A stretch of 64,000 nucleotides of DNA from Actinomadura sp. NAK00032 (GCF_013364275.1 NZ_CP054932.1:9362001-9426000); one strand, 5' to 3'; shown: positions 1-8,440, numbered from the stretch's first letter. Notes: a model not told the origin generated them from the letters alone. Program-made: numbers and translations.

Positions 1-2
1 AC

Positions 3-68
3 CCGCTCCACGCGGCCCGCGCCGCCGAGACGACGTCCCTCTGGCGGCTGCGGCGCGCTCCCGCCTGA
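3..68 (+). CDS. 3' end of an unidentified CDS (partial)
   Basis: The left edge holds an open frame ending in TGA at 66-68 and reading as the C-terminus ...SLWRLRRAPA. It converges on the XRE gene, whose stop begins only 5 bp further on. Only about 21 codons are visible, so no family can be assigned, and the frame may be a chance opening in GC-rich DNA. Confidence 0.3.
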   Translation, partial: PLHAARAAETTSLWRLRRAPA

Positions 69-72
69 CTCC

Positions 73-927
73 TCAGACGTGGCTGCGGTGGGCGGTCTCC
101 GGGCCGATGACGCGCAGCAGGGCGAGGGCGTCGGCCGTCGAGCTGCCGGGCGGCGGGGTGAAGGCGACGAGGCGCTGGTCCTCGGCCGGTGTGAGCAGGA
201 CCTCCGCGTCGAACTCGATCGGCCCGACCTGCGGATGCACCACCCTCATCCGGCTCGTCCGGCGGACGGCGACCTCGTGCAGATCCCACAGGCCGGCGAA
301 CTCGTCGCTGGCCGCACGCAGCCGCCGGACAAGGGCTTGCGCCGCCTCGTCGCCGCCGCGCCGCGCGACGGCGGCGCGCAGGTCGGCGACGTGCAGGCGG
401 CTGTAGTGGTCGCGTTCCTCCGCCGGGTACGCCTCCCGCACGAACGGGTCGGTGAACCACCCCCAGACGATGTTGCGGTCCGGCCCCTCCACGGTGCAAA
501 CGCAGCCGAACAGGGCTTCGGCCAGGGCGTTCTGCGCGAGCAGGTCACCGAGGTCACCGATGATCTGCGCGGGCGTCTCGGTCAGCCGGTCGAGCAGGTA
601 CAGCAGGCCCGGCCGGACGTGCTCGCCAGCGAAGGGTCCTGCGGGCGGCCGGTGCCCGGCGAGAACGTACAGATGGTCGCGCTCGTCCACGGTCAGCCGC
701 AGCGCGCGGGCGAGCGCGGCGAGGAGCTGGGCGGACGGCTGCGGGCTGCGGGCCTGCTCAAGGCGCATGTAGTAGTCCGCTGACATGCCCGCGAGCTGCG
801 ACACCTCCTCGCGGCGCAGCCCCGGCGTGCGCCGTCGCGGCCCCTCCGCCAAGCCGACGTCCCGGGGCCGCAGCCGTTCCCGGGAGCGGCGGAGGAAATC
901 GGCGAGGTCGCGACGGTTCATGCCCAT
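73..927 (-). CDS. XRE-family regulator with MmyB-like ligand-binding domain
   Basis: 284 residues. A helix-turn-helix spans about residues 36-62 (GLRREEVSQLAGMSADYY is the recognisable XRE core). It is followed by the long C-terminal domain typical of MmyB-like actinobacterial regulators, with WGWFTDP near the middle and an FDAEVLLTPAEDQRLVAFTP stretch near the end. Family members repress or activate neighbouring oxidoreductase or hydrolase genes and probably sense a fatty-acid-like ligand. It is divergent from the alpha/beta hydrolase at 1030 across a 102-bp gap, so the hydrolase-SDR pair is the likely target. ATG at 927 or ATG at 921 could be the start. Confidence 0.9.
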   Translation of the reverse strand: MGMNRRDLADFLRRSRERLRPRDVGLAEGPRRRTPGLRREEVSQLAGMSADYYMRLEQARSPQPSAQLLAALARALRLTVDERDHLYVLAGHRPPAGPFAGEHVRPGLLYLLDRLTETPAQIIGDLGDLLAQNALAEALFGCVCTVEGPDRNIVWGWFTDPFVREAYPAEERDHYSRLHVADLRAAVARRGGDEAAQALVRRLRAASDEFAGLWDLHEVAVRRTSRMRVVHPQVGPIEFDAEVLLTPAEDQRLVAFTPPPGSSTADALALLRVIGPETAHRSHV

Positions 928-1029
928 GTCTCCATAGTCCCTGTTCTGCGCCGCCCCAGACTGGGACCGCTTGTCCTAGCCAGAGCGGTCCGCTCCTCAT
1001 CCGGGCCGTACGGCGGCAGTGTCGGGGCC

Positions 1030-1806
1030 ATGACGAACCTGACCGTTGGAAACGCCCGCATCGCCTACCGGACGGAAGGCTCCGGCCCCGCCCTCGTCCT
1101 CGTCCACGGCGTGGGCCCCGGCTCGGCCATGTGGGACGCGCTCACCGACCGCTTCACCGACCGGCGCACCGTGGTCCTGCCCGACCTGGCCGGCTCCGAG
1201 CCCGCTGAGGACGACGGCTCACCGCTCACCATCGAGGCGCTCGCGAACCAGGTCATCGCCGTGATCGAGGACCTCGGCACCGGCCCCGTGGACCTGGTCG
1301 GCTTCTCGCTGGGCGCGCCGACGGCCGCCGCCGCGGCCGCGCTGCGCCCCGACCTCGTCCGGCGGCTGGTCCCCGTCGCGGGGTTCGCGCACAGCGAGGA
1401 CGAGTACGTCCGGCAGCTGTTCGCCCTGTGGCTCACGCTGACCGGCAGCCCCGAGGGATTCGCCAGGCTCGGGACGGTCACCTCCGCCAGCCGCGCGTTC
1501 CTGAACAGGATCGGGGAGGAGGGGGCCGAGCAGCTCCACGGCTTCATCCGCCCCACGGACGGCATGCTGCGCCAGATGGACCTCGTCCGGCGGGTCGACG
1601 TCCGGGCGCTGCTGACGAAGATCGAGGCGCCGTCCCTGGTGATCGGCTGCACCGCCGACCTGACGATCCCGGTCGAGAACCACAGGGAGCTGGCCCGGGG
1701 CATCGCGGGCAGCGAGTACACCGAACTCGACACCGGACACGTCGTCATGATGGAACGGCCGGACGAGTTCGTGAAGCTCGTCCAGGACTTCCTCGACCGC
1801 CCCTGA
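1030..1806 (+). CDS. alpha/beta hydrolase
   Basis: 258 residues, full length for a single-domain alpha/beta hydrolase. The oxyanion-hole motif HGVGPG is at about 26-31. The nucleophile elbow G-F-S-L-G is at 91-95 (Ser93). A candidate acid lies in CTADLTIP and the catalytic His in LDTGHVVMME near the C-terminus. The enzyme is probably a cytosolic esterase or lactonase; the substrate cannot be read from sequence. It is followed after about 34 bp by the SDR gene, suggesting one transcript controlled by the divergent XRE regulator. Confidence 0.85.
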   Translation: MTNLTVGNARIAYRTEGSGPALVLVHGVGPGSAMWDALTDRFTDRRTVVLPDLAGSEPAEDDGSPLTIEALANQVIAVIEDLGTGPVDLVGFSLGAPTAAAAAALRPDLVRRLVPVAGFAHSEDEYVRQLFALWLTLTGSPEGFARLGTVTSASRAFLNRIGEEGAEQLHGFIRPTDGMLRQMDLVRRVDVRALLTKIEAPSLVIGCTADLTIPVENHRELARGIAGSEYTELDTGHVVMMERPDEFVKLVQDFLDRP

Positions 1807-1840
1807 CAGGAGCCCCGCCCGACCGAGCACGATGGGAACC

Positions 1841-2629
1841 ATGCGTCCCATCGATCAGCAGACCATCCTCATCACGGGCGCGACCGACGGCCTCGGTCGC
1901 GCCCTGGCCGCCCGGCTGGCCGCCGAAGGCGCGACGGTGCTCGTCCACGGGCGGGACGACCAGCGCGGCAAGGCGACCTTGCACGAGATCGGCGGCCGGG
2001 CGTCCTGGTACCGGGCCGACCTGTCGTCACTCGCCGAGACGCGCGCGCTCGCCGAGGCCGTCCGCGCCGACCACCCGCGCCTGGACGTGCTGGTCAACAA
2101 CGCGGGCATCGCCGGGCCCGACTCGTGGCAGGCGAGCACGGACGGCCACGAGCTGACGTTCGCGGTGAACTACCTGTCCGGCTACCTGCTGACCCGGCTG
2201 CTGCTGCCGACCCTCGTCTCGTCGGCACCGGCCCGGATCGTGAACGTCAGCAGCCTCGGCCAGCAGGCGATCGACTTCGACGACGTGATGCTCACCCGCC
2301 GCTACCAGAGCTTTGGAGCGTACTGCCAGAGCAAGCTCGCCCAGGTCCTGTTCACCATCGACCTCGCCGGCGAGCTGGCCGGGACGGGCGTCACCGCGAA
2401 CGCCCTGCACCCGGCCACGTTCATGCCGACGAAGATGGTGCCGTCGCCGGTCAGCACGCTGGAGGAGGGCGTGGAGGCGACGCATCGCCTCGTCACCGAT
2501 CCGGCGCTGGACGACCTTTCCGGCCGCTTCTTCAACGGCCTCCAAGAAGCTCGCGCGGACGAGCAGGCGTACGACCCTGATGCCCGTGCCCGCCTGCGCG
2601 CGCTCTCGGACGACCTCACGTCCCCTTAA
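1841..2629 (+). CDS. short-chain dehydrogenase/reductase
   Basis: 262 residues from ATG 1841; an in-frame ATG at 1832 is possible. The NAD(P)-binding TGATDGLGRA motif is near the N-terminus, followed by NNAGIAG, catalytic Ser in VNVSSLG, and the YxxxK pair in GAYCQSKLAQ. This is a classical SDR of the retinol-dehydrogenase-like type, a cytosolic oxidoreductase of unknown substrate. Its stop codon overlaps the stop of the convergent SnoaL-like gene in a shared palindromic TTAA at 2626-2629. Confidence 0.88.
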   Translation: MRPIDQQTILITGATDGLGRALAARLAAEGATVLVHGRDDQRGKATLHEIGGRASWYRADLSSLAETRALAEAVRADHPRLDVLVNNAGIAGPDSWQASTDGHELTFAVNYLSGYLLTRLLLPTLVSSAPARIVNVSSLGQQAIDFDDVMLTRRYQSFGAYCQSKLAQVLFTIDLAGELAGTGVTANALHPATFMPTKMVPSPVSTLEEGVEATHRLVTDPALDDLSGRFFNGLQEARADEQAYDPDARARLRALSDDLTSP

Positions 2630-3021
2630 CCCAGGGCCAAGGCGTGCTCGATCTCCCAGATCGGGCGGGCCTGGACGCGCGAGATGCGCCAGCCGTCCCG
2701 CGTCCGGACGGTCTCCAGTTCGTAGCGCTCGCCCAGCATGCGCGGCCCGCTCTCACGGACGAAGACGACGAGGAGGTTCGCGCTGATCTCGGCGCGGTCG
2801 CCGTCCACGTCGACGAGCGGGTCGGTGATGAAGTGCTGCGTCGGCACCTGGTGGTTGCGGCGCGCCTGCTCGACGAGGGCGTCGACGCCCTTGGAGACGC
2901 CGCCGAGGGTGTGCGCCTCCGCGTCCTCGGTGAAGAGGTCGCGCCCGTCGCCGGGGCTCTTGTCGTCCAGCCACCGCCCGAGGCGGCTGACCAGCGTGGA
3001 GAGCTGCTGACGATCGTCCAT
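2626..3021 (-). CDS. SnoaL/NTF2-like protein
   Basis: 131 residues from ATG 3021, chosen because a GGAG Shine-Dalgarno lies 6 nt upstream; an in-frame ATG at 3033 would add four residues. The fold signature is that of nuclear-transport-factor-2-like domains: an N-terminal helix pair, VPTQHFITDPLVDVDGDRAE and a final WRISRVQARPIW strand. Such proteins are small isomerases, hydratases or binding proteins. It is divergent from a MarR gene, and the shared promoter region carries three operator-like palindromes, so it is probably the MarR target. A -35 TTGTTG (3087-3092) and -10 TAATGT (3064-3069) with a 17-bp spacer fit this strand. Confidence 0.78.
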   Translation of the reverse strand: MDDRQQLSTLVSRLGRWLDDKSPGDGRDLFTEDAEAHTLGGVSKGVDALVEQARRNHQVPTQHFITDPLVDVDGDRAEISANLLVVFVRESGPRMLGERYELETVRTRDGWRISRVQARPIWEIEHALALG

Positions 3022-3036
3022 GACCGACTCCATTCA

Positions 3037-3089
3037 TTGGTGACACCAACATTGGATACGCCAACATTATCAACCGTTGGCGCTGCCAA
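3037..3089. promoter_or_regulatory. three MarR operator-like palindromes
   Basis: Three 13-bp TTGGNNNNNCCAA palindromes lie between the divergent SnoaL-like and marR genes: 3037-3049 (perfect arms TTGGTG/CACCAA), 3052-3064 and 3077-3089 (arms TTGGC/GCCAA). They overlap the -35/-10 of the leftward promoter and lie just upstream of the TAGACT hexamer (3098-3103) of marR. This layout fits autoregulation plus repression of the neighbour. Confidence 0.7.
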
Positions 3090-3110
3090 CAAACCGCTAG
3101 ACTGGCCGGC

Positions 3111-3566
3111 ATGACGACGGCCGACGCCCGGACGCCCGCACGCCTCCGGCACGCCCCCAGCTGGCTGATCAACCTGGTCGCCGCGCAGAGCCACCGCCTG
3201 GTCGGCGCCGGATTCGCCGCCGCAGGCGCCCGCGGCTACCACTACCGGCTGCTCGCCGCCCTCGACGAGTACGGCCCGTCCAGCCAGGCCGCCCTCGGCC
3301 GGCACACCGGCGTCGACCGCAGCGACGTCGTCGCCGCGCTGAACGAACTCGCCGCCAAGGACCTGGTCGACCGCTCCCCCGACCCGTCCGACCGGCGCCG
3401 CAACGTCATCACGCTCACCGCGGCCGGCGCCCGCCACCTCCGCGAGCTGGACGCGGTGCTCGCCGGCATCCAGGACGACCTCCTCGCCCCGCTGTCCCCG
3501 GCCGAGCGCGAGCAGTTCACCGGCCTGCTCACCCGCCTCGCCGACCACCACGCGCGGGGCCGGTAA
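3111..3566 (+). CDS. MarR-family transcriptional regulator
   Basis: 151 residues with the winged-helix MarR core: SSQAALGRHTGVDRSDVVAA is the recognition region and DPSDRRRNVITLTAAG is the diagnostic wing. A TAGACT -10-like hexamer sits exactly 7 nt before ATG, so the mRNA is probably leaderless. It very likely binds the three TTGG-N5-CCAA sites just upstream and controls itself and the SnoaL-like gene. The ligand is unknown, possibly a phenolic or drug-like molecule as for other MarR members. Confidence 0.9.
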   Translation: MTTADARTPARLRHAPSWLINLVAAQSHRLVGAGFAAAGARGYHYRLLAALDEYGPSSQAALGRHTGVDRSDVVAALNELAAKDLVDRSPDPSDRRRNVITLTAAGARHLRELDAVLAGIQDDLLAPLSPAEREQFTGLLTRLADHHARGR

Positions 3567-3631
3567 ATCAGTCGCGACCTCGGGAAACCCGACCGTAGGC
3601 TTGGCGCCTCCCCCCGCTCAAGGAGGCGCCC

Positions 3632-4150
3632 ATGCCATCCGTGCCGCCCGTGATCCGGCTCGTCGAACTGCCGCCCGCCGCGATGGCCGCACTGCTCGAC
3701 GGAGACCTCGCGAAGGCGAGCGCCGCCGCCGGCATCCCCCTCACCGGCTACTTCACGACCGGCGAGGCCAAGTCGCTCTGGCGCTTCCGCCTCGACCAGA
3801 TCGCACGCGACCCGTCCCACGCCCCGTGGATCGTGCGCGCCGCCGTCGCGGAACCGGACGGGCAGGTCGTCGGCCACGCCGGATTCCACGGCGCCCCCGA
3901 GAACGGCACGGTCACGATCGCCTACTCGGTCGACCCGGCGCACCGCCGCAAGGGCTACGCCCGCGCGATGCTCGCCGCCCTCCGGGAGCGCGCCGCCGCC
4001 GACCCGTCCGTCACCACCGTCCGCGCCACGATCAGCCCCGACAACCAGGCGTCCCTCGCCACGATCGCCGGCCAGGGCTTCACCTACATCGGCGAGCAGT
4101 GGGACGAAGAGGACGGCCGCGAACTCATCTTCGACCGCCCCGCCCGCTGA
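3632..4150 (+). CDS. GNAT N-acetyltransferase
   Basis: 172 residues. The acetyl-CoA pyrophosphate-binding loop is clear as VDPAHRRKGYARAML at about 100-114, followed by ATISPDNQASLATIAGQGF, the usual beta5/alpha4 region of RimJ/RimL-like acetyltransferases. The acceptor is unknown. An AAGGAGG Shine-Dalgarno lies about 5 nt upstream, and a TAGGCT hexamer at 3596-3601 suggests its own promoter with a short leader. Confidence 0.85.
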   Translation: MPSVPPVIRLVELPPAAMAALLDGDLAKASAAAGIPLTGYFTTGEAKSLWRFRLDQIARDPSHAPWIVRAAVAEPDGQVVGHAGFHGAPENGTVTIAYSVDPAHRRKGYARAMLAALRERAAADPSVTTVRATISPDNQASLATIAGQGFTYIGEQWDEEDGRELIFDRPAR

Positions 4151-4208
4151 TCACCCCGCACGCTGATCACACCGCCCGCTGATCGCCCGGCCCGCTGATC
4201 GCCCGGCC
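4141..4208. repeat. short tandem repeat, four ~16-bp units
   Basis: Four imperfect units built on CGCCCGCTGATCRC run from the last codons of the GNAT gene through its stop into the gap before the SnoaL-like gene. The stop codon of the GNAT gene is the TGA inside the first CTGATC unit. Confidence 0.7.
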
Positions 4209-4214
4209 GGCGTC

Positions 4215-4625
4215 CTACGGCGACTCGACCGGCTGCGCGCCCAGCGCCTCCTGCTGGATCCGGTCGAACTGGGCGCCCATCGCCTCGGCCAGCGCCGTCG
4301 CCGCCGACAGCGGGCGCACCATCACGGTGAGGTCGTCGATCAGCCCGTCCTCGTCGAGGTGCAGGAAGTCGCACCCGTGCACCTGGAGCCCGTTCACCGT
4401 CGCCTTGAAGACCAGGGCGTGGTCGCGGCCGTCGACGCTGACGATCTCCCGCACGTAGCGGATGTCCTGGAACACCCGCGCCGCGCCCCGCACGATCGCC
4501 GCGGTGATCGCCTTCCCCTCGTAGGGCTTGAACACGACCGGGCTCGTGAACACGGCGTCCTCCGCGAACAGCGACTCCAGCGCGGCGACGTCACCGGCCT
4601 CCACGGCCCGGCGGAACGGATGCAT
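4215..4625 (-). CDS. SnoaL/NTF2-like protein
   Basis: 136 residues beginning MHPFRRAVEAGDVAALESLFAED, which is the standard start of SnoaL-like polyketide-cyclase or limonene-epoxide-hydrolase-fold proteins. It continues with AVFTSPVVFKPYEGK and ends with a strand containing LHLDEDGLIDDLTVMVRP. It is a small single-domain protein of unknown ligand. The gene converges on the GNAT gene. About 23 bp upstream of its ATG is a palindrome sharing TAGTTGACT with the TetR-type operator at 9993. Confidence 0.82.
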   Translation of the reverse strand: MHPFRRAVEAGDVAALESLFAEDAVFTSPVVFKPYEGKAITAAIVRGAARVFQDIRYVREIVSVDGRDHALVFKATVNGLQVHGCDFLHLDEDGLIDDLTVMVRPLSAATALAEAMGAQFDRIQQEALGAQPVESP

Positions 4626-4647
4626 GGGAGCGCCCCCCGATAGGAAA

Positions 4648-4659
4648 CTAGTTGACTAG
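4648..4659. promoter_or_regulatory. operator-like inverted repeat CTAGT-TG-ACTAG
   Basis: A perfect 5-bp-arm palindrome lies upstream of the SnoaL-like gene. The surrounding TAGTTGACT matches the core of the TetR site at 9993-10008, hinting at shared control. This is inference from similarity only. Confidence 0.45.
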
Positions 4660-4756
4660 GTGCGAATGACACTAATCGCGCACTCGACCACTCGTCCAGA
4701 GGCCACCCCGATGGCACAGGTCACACGCCGGCCGCTCGGCCGCCCGGCGCGCCCGG

Positions 4757-5518
4757 TCAGCCGCCCGGTGTCCGCAGGGTGATCGATCCGCTCTCGGTGC
4801 GGGCGCTGATCGACCGGGGCGAGGACGCCTCCGCGGGCACGTCGGCGCGGACGTCACCGCTCTCCGTGGCGGTGCTGACCTTGTAGGGGGCGCGCGGCAC
4901 CGTCACCCGCACCTCGCCGTTCTCGGTCGTCACGGCCACCCGGCGCGGCGCCGCCGCGAACGACAGGTCGACCTTCCCGCTCTGCGATCGCGCCGAGACC
5001 TCCTGCGACCTGGTCGCGCTGGCGCGCAGTTCCCCGTTCTCGCTGCGCAGGTCGAGCGGGCCGGCGGCACCGTCGACCACGATCGCGCCGTTGGCGCTGC
5101 GGACGCGGAGCGCGGCATTGAACCCGGTCGCCGAGATCGTCCCGTTCTGCCCCTCGACGCCGACCGCGAGCCCCTTCGGCACCAGCACCTCGTAGCGGAC
5201 GTCGCAGCCGCCGATCAGGGTGTCGCAGTCGGTGGCCAGGGTGAGCCGGTCGCCGCTGAGCTTCCACGTCGCGGACGGCTTGCCGCCGATCACCGACCAG
5301 CGGTCGAACCGGCGCGTCACCCGCACATCGCTGACGTCGGCGGGCCGGATGTCCAGGTCACCGGCGTCCTTGGCGATGGTGAGCCGGGTGCCGACGGGAC
5401 CGAAGGCGCGCTGCTCGGGCGTGGCGTCGGCGGCCGAGGCGCCGCAGCCGGCCAGGGACGCGGTCACGAGCAGCGCTCCGGCGGCGAGCGGCAGTGCGCG
5501 GCGGGACGAGATGGACAA
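4757..5518 (-). CDS. DUF4097-type beta-helix lipoprotein
   Basis: 253 residues. The N-terminus is a lipoprotein signal: a basic SSRRALP stretch, a hydrophobic core, and the lipobox LAGC, with Cys at about residue 25. The rest consists of repeated short strands with the recurring pattern T/S-x-x-G-x-I/V-x-V/L (for example ENGEVRVTVP, ESGDVRADVP, ESGSITLRTP). This is the DUF4097 beta-helix commonly found on secreted or anchored proteins. The start codon is TTG at 5518, preceded by GGAGG. It is divergent from a TetR gene across a palindrome-rich 60-bp gap, so it is probably repressed by it. Confidence 0.8.
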   Translation of the reverse strand: MSISSRRALPLAAGALLVTASLAGCGASAADATPEQRAFGPVGTRLTIAKDAGDLDIRPADVSDVRVTRRFDRWSVIGGKPSATWKLSGDRLTLATDCDTLIGGCDVRYEVLVPKGLAVGVEGQNGTISATGFNAALRVRSANGAIVVDGAAGPLDLRSENGELRASATRSQEVSARSQSGKVDLSFAAAPRRVAVTTENGEVRVTVPRAPYKVSTATESGDVRADVPAEASSPRSISARTESGSITLRTPGG

Positions 5519-5529
5519 CGTGCCTCCAT

Positions 5530-5563
5530 TTTCGGATACCGAAAGTACTCAGTACTTTAAGTA
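5530..5563. promoter_or_regulatory. overlapping TetR operator palindromes
   Basis: Three linked inverted repeats fill the 60-bp divergent gap: TTTCGG-ATA-CCGAAA (5530-5544), AAGTACT-C-AGTACTT (5543-5557) and TACTT-T-AAGTA (5553-5563). All arms are perfect. They precede the TACGGT hexamer (5567-5572) of the tetR gene and are the obvious sites for its product. Confidence 0.72.
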
Positions 5564-5578
5564 TGCTACGGTGCGTCC

Positions 5579-6205
5579 ATGAACGACAACCCAGGGCCCG
5601 CGCGGCGGGTGCCACGCGACGAGGTACGGCGGCGGCTGCTCGCCGAGGCGCTGCGGATCTTCACCGAGCGCGGCTACGCCGACGCCCGGCTGGAGGACAT
5701 CGCCCACGCCGCCGGATTCACCAAGGGCGCCGTCTACTCCAACTTCGGCGGCAAGCAGGAGCTGTTCGGCGCCGTCCTCGGCAGCGGCGCCGAGGACGAG
5801 TTCGCCGCCGTGGCCGCCGAGATCGGCGGCACCGACGACGCCGCCGCGCTGATCGAGCGGATCGCGGAACTGATCACCGCCCGGATCGTCGGGGACACCG
5901 GGCGCGGGCAGCTCGGCCTGGAGTTCGCCGCCCGCGCCGCCCGCGACGAGCCGACCCGGGCCGTGCTGGCCCCGCTGCGCCGCGCGCAGCGCGACACCGC
6001 CGCCCGCTCGTTCGCCGAGGTGACCGAGCGCACCGGCACCAGCCCGGCCGTCCCCCCGGAGCTGGCCGGGCTGATCCTGCACTGCTTGACGAACGGCCTG
6101 GTCAACGAGCACCTCGCCGACCCCGGATCCGTCACCGCCGACGTCATCGAGCGGGCGTTCACCGCCGTATTGACCGCGCTGCTCCCGCCGCCCGCGCGCG
6201 GCTGA
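5579..6205 (+). CDS. TetR-family regulator
   Basis: 208 residues. The N-terminal HTH is typical: ALRIFTERGYADARLEDIAHAAGFTKGAVYSNFGGKQELF at about residues 22-60. The C-terminal domain is a divergent ligand-binding helical bundle. The gene reads into an MMPL transporter 13 bp downstream, the usual repressor-exporter arrangement. The TACGGT hexamer 6 nt before ATG suggests a leaderless transcript. The likely role is control of the transporter and of the divergent DUF4097 lipoprotein. Confidence 0.92.
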   Translation: MNDNPGPARRVPRDEVRRRLLAEALRIFTERGYADARLEDIAHAAGFTKGAVYSNFGGKQELFGAVLGSGAEDEFAAVAAEIGGTDDAAALIERIAELITARIVGDTGRGQLGLEFAARAARDEPTRAVLAPLRRAQRDTAARSFAEVTERTGTSPAVPPELAGLILHCLTNGLVNEHLADPGSVTADVIERAFTAVLTALLPPPARG

Positions 6206-6218
6206 AAGGACCCCTCCG

Positions 6219-8399
6219 TTGGCGACCCTGCTCTACCGGCTCGGCCGGACCGCGTTCCGCCACCGCGCGCGCTTCCTGGCCGGCTGGCTCCTCCTGCTGG
6301 CCCTCACCGCCGGCGGCCTCATCGCCGCCGGCCCCCACCTGGACAGCGAGGCCACCATCCCCGGGGCCGAGTCGCAGCGGGGGATCGACGTCCTCGAACA
6401 CGCCCTCCCGGCCGCGACCGGGGTGACCGCGCAGCTGGTCTTCGCCGCGCCGCCCGGCGCGACCGTCGACGACCCCGTCCACCGGGCCCGCATCGGGGCC
6501 GCGGTGCGGGAGGCGTCCGCCGCGCCGCAGGTCGCCGAGGCGACCGACCCCTTCGAGACCGGCGCGGTCTCCGCCGACCGCCGCACCGCGCTCGCCCAGG
6601 TGCTGTACCCCATCAAGCGGGACGTACTGGACGACTCCAGCGTCACCGCGCTGGAGGACATCGCCGCCGAGGCCCGCGCGGGCGGCCTGCGCGCCGAGGT
6701 CGGCGGGTCCGTCTACAGCACCGCCGGCATGCACGCGGGCATCGGCGAGGGGCTCGGCGTCGCGGTCGCCGTCGCCGTGCTCGTCCTCACCTTCGGCTCG
6801 CTCCTCGCCGCCGGGCTGACCCTGCTCACCGCGATCACCGGGCTGGCGATCGGCCTCCTCGGCGTGCTGCTGGCGTCCAACGTCGCGACCGTCTCCTCCA
6901 CCGCACCGAGCCTGGCACTGATGATCGGGCTCGCCGTCGGCATCGACTACGCGCTGTTCGTCGGCTCCCGGCACCGCGCGCAGCTCGCCACCGGCATGGC
7001 CGCCGAGGAATCGGCGGCGCGCGCCGCCGCCACCGCCGGCACGGCCGTCGTCTTCGCCGGCCTCACCGTGGTCATCGCGCTCGCCGGGCTGGCGGTGGTC
7101 GGCATCCCGTTCCTGACCGTCATGGGCCTCGCCGCCGCACTGACCGTCCTGATGGCGGTCGCCGCCGCGATCACCCTGCTGCCCGCGCTGCTCGGCCTCG
7201 CCGGGGAGCGGCTGCGCCCCGCACCGGGCTCGCGCGCCGCCGCCCGGCCCGGCGGCACGGGCGGCGGCGGCCTGCGCTGGGCCCGCCTCGTCACCCGCCG
7301 CCCGCTCGTCACCATCCCGGTCGTCCTGCTGGCCCTCGCGGCGATGGCGCTGCCGGCGCTGCGACTCGACCTGGCGATGCCCGACAACGGGACGGCCGAC
7401 CCCGCGTCCACCCAGCGCAAGGCCTACGACCTGATCTCCGATGCCTTCGGGCCCGGCAGCAACGGCCGGCTCCTGGTCCTGGTGCGCGCCCGCGACGGCG
7501 ACCCGGTGCGGGCGGCGACCGCCGTCGCGGCGGGGCTCCACCTGCCCGGCGTGGTGTCGGTCGGCGACCCCGAACCCGGCACCGACGGCCGCACCGCCGT
7601 GCTCGGCCTCGTCCCCGCGCAGGGCCCGCGCAGCGAGGCGACCCGGCGGCTCGTCCGCGACATCCGCTCCCGCACCCCCGGCCTCGGCGCCGCCGCGGGC
7701 GCCGAGGTCCTGGTCACCGGCTCGACCCCCGCCGCGATCGACGTCTCCGACCGGCTCAAGGGCTCGCTGCCGCCCTTCACCGCGCTCGTGGTCGGGCTCT
7801 CCCTGCTGCTCCTGCTGCTGGTCTTCCGCTCGGTCGTCGTGCCGGTGAAGGCCGCGGCCGGGTTCCTGCTGTCGGCGGGCGCCGCGTTCGGCGCGGTCGT
7901 CGCCGTCTTCCAGGACGGCCTGCTCGCCGGCCTGTTCGGCGTCGCCACCACCGGGCCGGTGTTCAGCTTCATGCCGATCGTCGTGATCGCCGTGCTGTTC
8001 GGCCTGGCGATGGACTACCAGGTGTTCCTCGTGTCGCGGATCCGCGAGGAGTACGTCCGCACCGGCCTGCCGCGCGACGCGGTGCTGACCGGCGCGCGGC
8101 ACAGCGGCCGGGTCATCACCGCCGCCGCGCTGATCATGCTGTCCGTCTTCGCGGGATTCGTCACCACCGACGACCTCACCCTCAAGCCGATCGCCCTCGG
8201 CCTGGCCGCCGGGATCCTGGCGGACGCCTTCCTGGTGCGGATGACGCTCGTCCCGGCCGTCCTCGCGCTGGCGGGCAAGGGCGCCTGGTGGCTGCCGTCC
8301 TGGCTGGACCGGCTCCTGCCCCGCCTGGACGTCGAGGGCGCCGCCGTCCGCCCCCGCGAACCCAGGACCGAGGAGGCCGAGGAGCCGGTGGCCCCCTGA
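6219..8399 (+). CDS. MMPL/RND-type membrane transporter
   Basis: 726 residues with the duplicated RND layout. There is one N-terminal membrane helix, a periplasm-side domain, then a six-helix block containing GLAVGIDYALFVGSRHR near residue 232, a second extracellular domain, and a second helix block with GLAMDYQVFLVSRIREEY near residue 594. The Asp-Tyr pairs in the two blocks are the proton-relay positions of MMPL proteins. The length matches the short MmpL class that exports lipids, siderophores or drugs. The start is TTG with AAAGGA upstream. It lies in one operon with tetR, and a PadR gene follows 41 bp later. Confidence 0.9.
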   Translation: MATLLYRLGRTAFRHRARFLAGWLLLLALTAGGLIAAGPHLDSEATIPGAESQRGIDVLEHALPAATGVTAQLVFAAPPGATVDDPVHRARIGAAVREASAAPQVAEATDPFETGAVSADRRTALAQVLYPIKRDVLDDSSVTALEDIAAEARAGGLRAEVGGSVYSTAGMHAGIGEGLGVAVAVAVLVLTFGSLLAAGLTLLTAITGLAIGLLGVLLASNVATVSSTAPSLALMIGLAVGIDYALFVGSRHRAQLATGMAAEESAARAAATAGTAVVFAGLTVVIALAGLAVVGIPFLTVMGLAAALTVLMAVAAAITLLPALLGLAGERLRPAPGSRAAARPGGTGGGGLRWARLVTRRPLVTIPVVLLALAAMALPALRLDLAMPDNGTADPASTQRKAYDLISDAFGPGSNGRLLVLVRARDGDPVRAATAVAAGLHLPGVVSVGDPEPGTDGRTAVLGLVPAQGPRSEATRRLVRDIRSRTPGLGAAAGAEVLVTGSTPAAIDVSDRLKGSLPPFTALVVGLSLLLLLLVFRSVVVPVKAAAGFLLSAGAAFGAVVAVFQDGLLAGLFGVATTGPVFSFMPIVVIAVLFGLAMDYQVFLVSRIREEYVRTGLPRDAVLTGARHSGRVITAAALIMLSVFAGFVTTDDLTLKPIALGLAAGILADAFLVRMTLVPAVLALAGKGAWWLPSWLDRLLPRLDVEGAAVRPREPRTEEAEEPVAP

Positions 8400-8440
8400 C
8401 GCCCGCGTCCGGTGCCCGGCGCCGCCGCTACGCTCGACCC

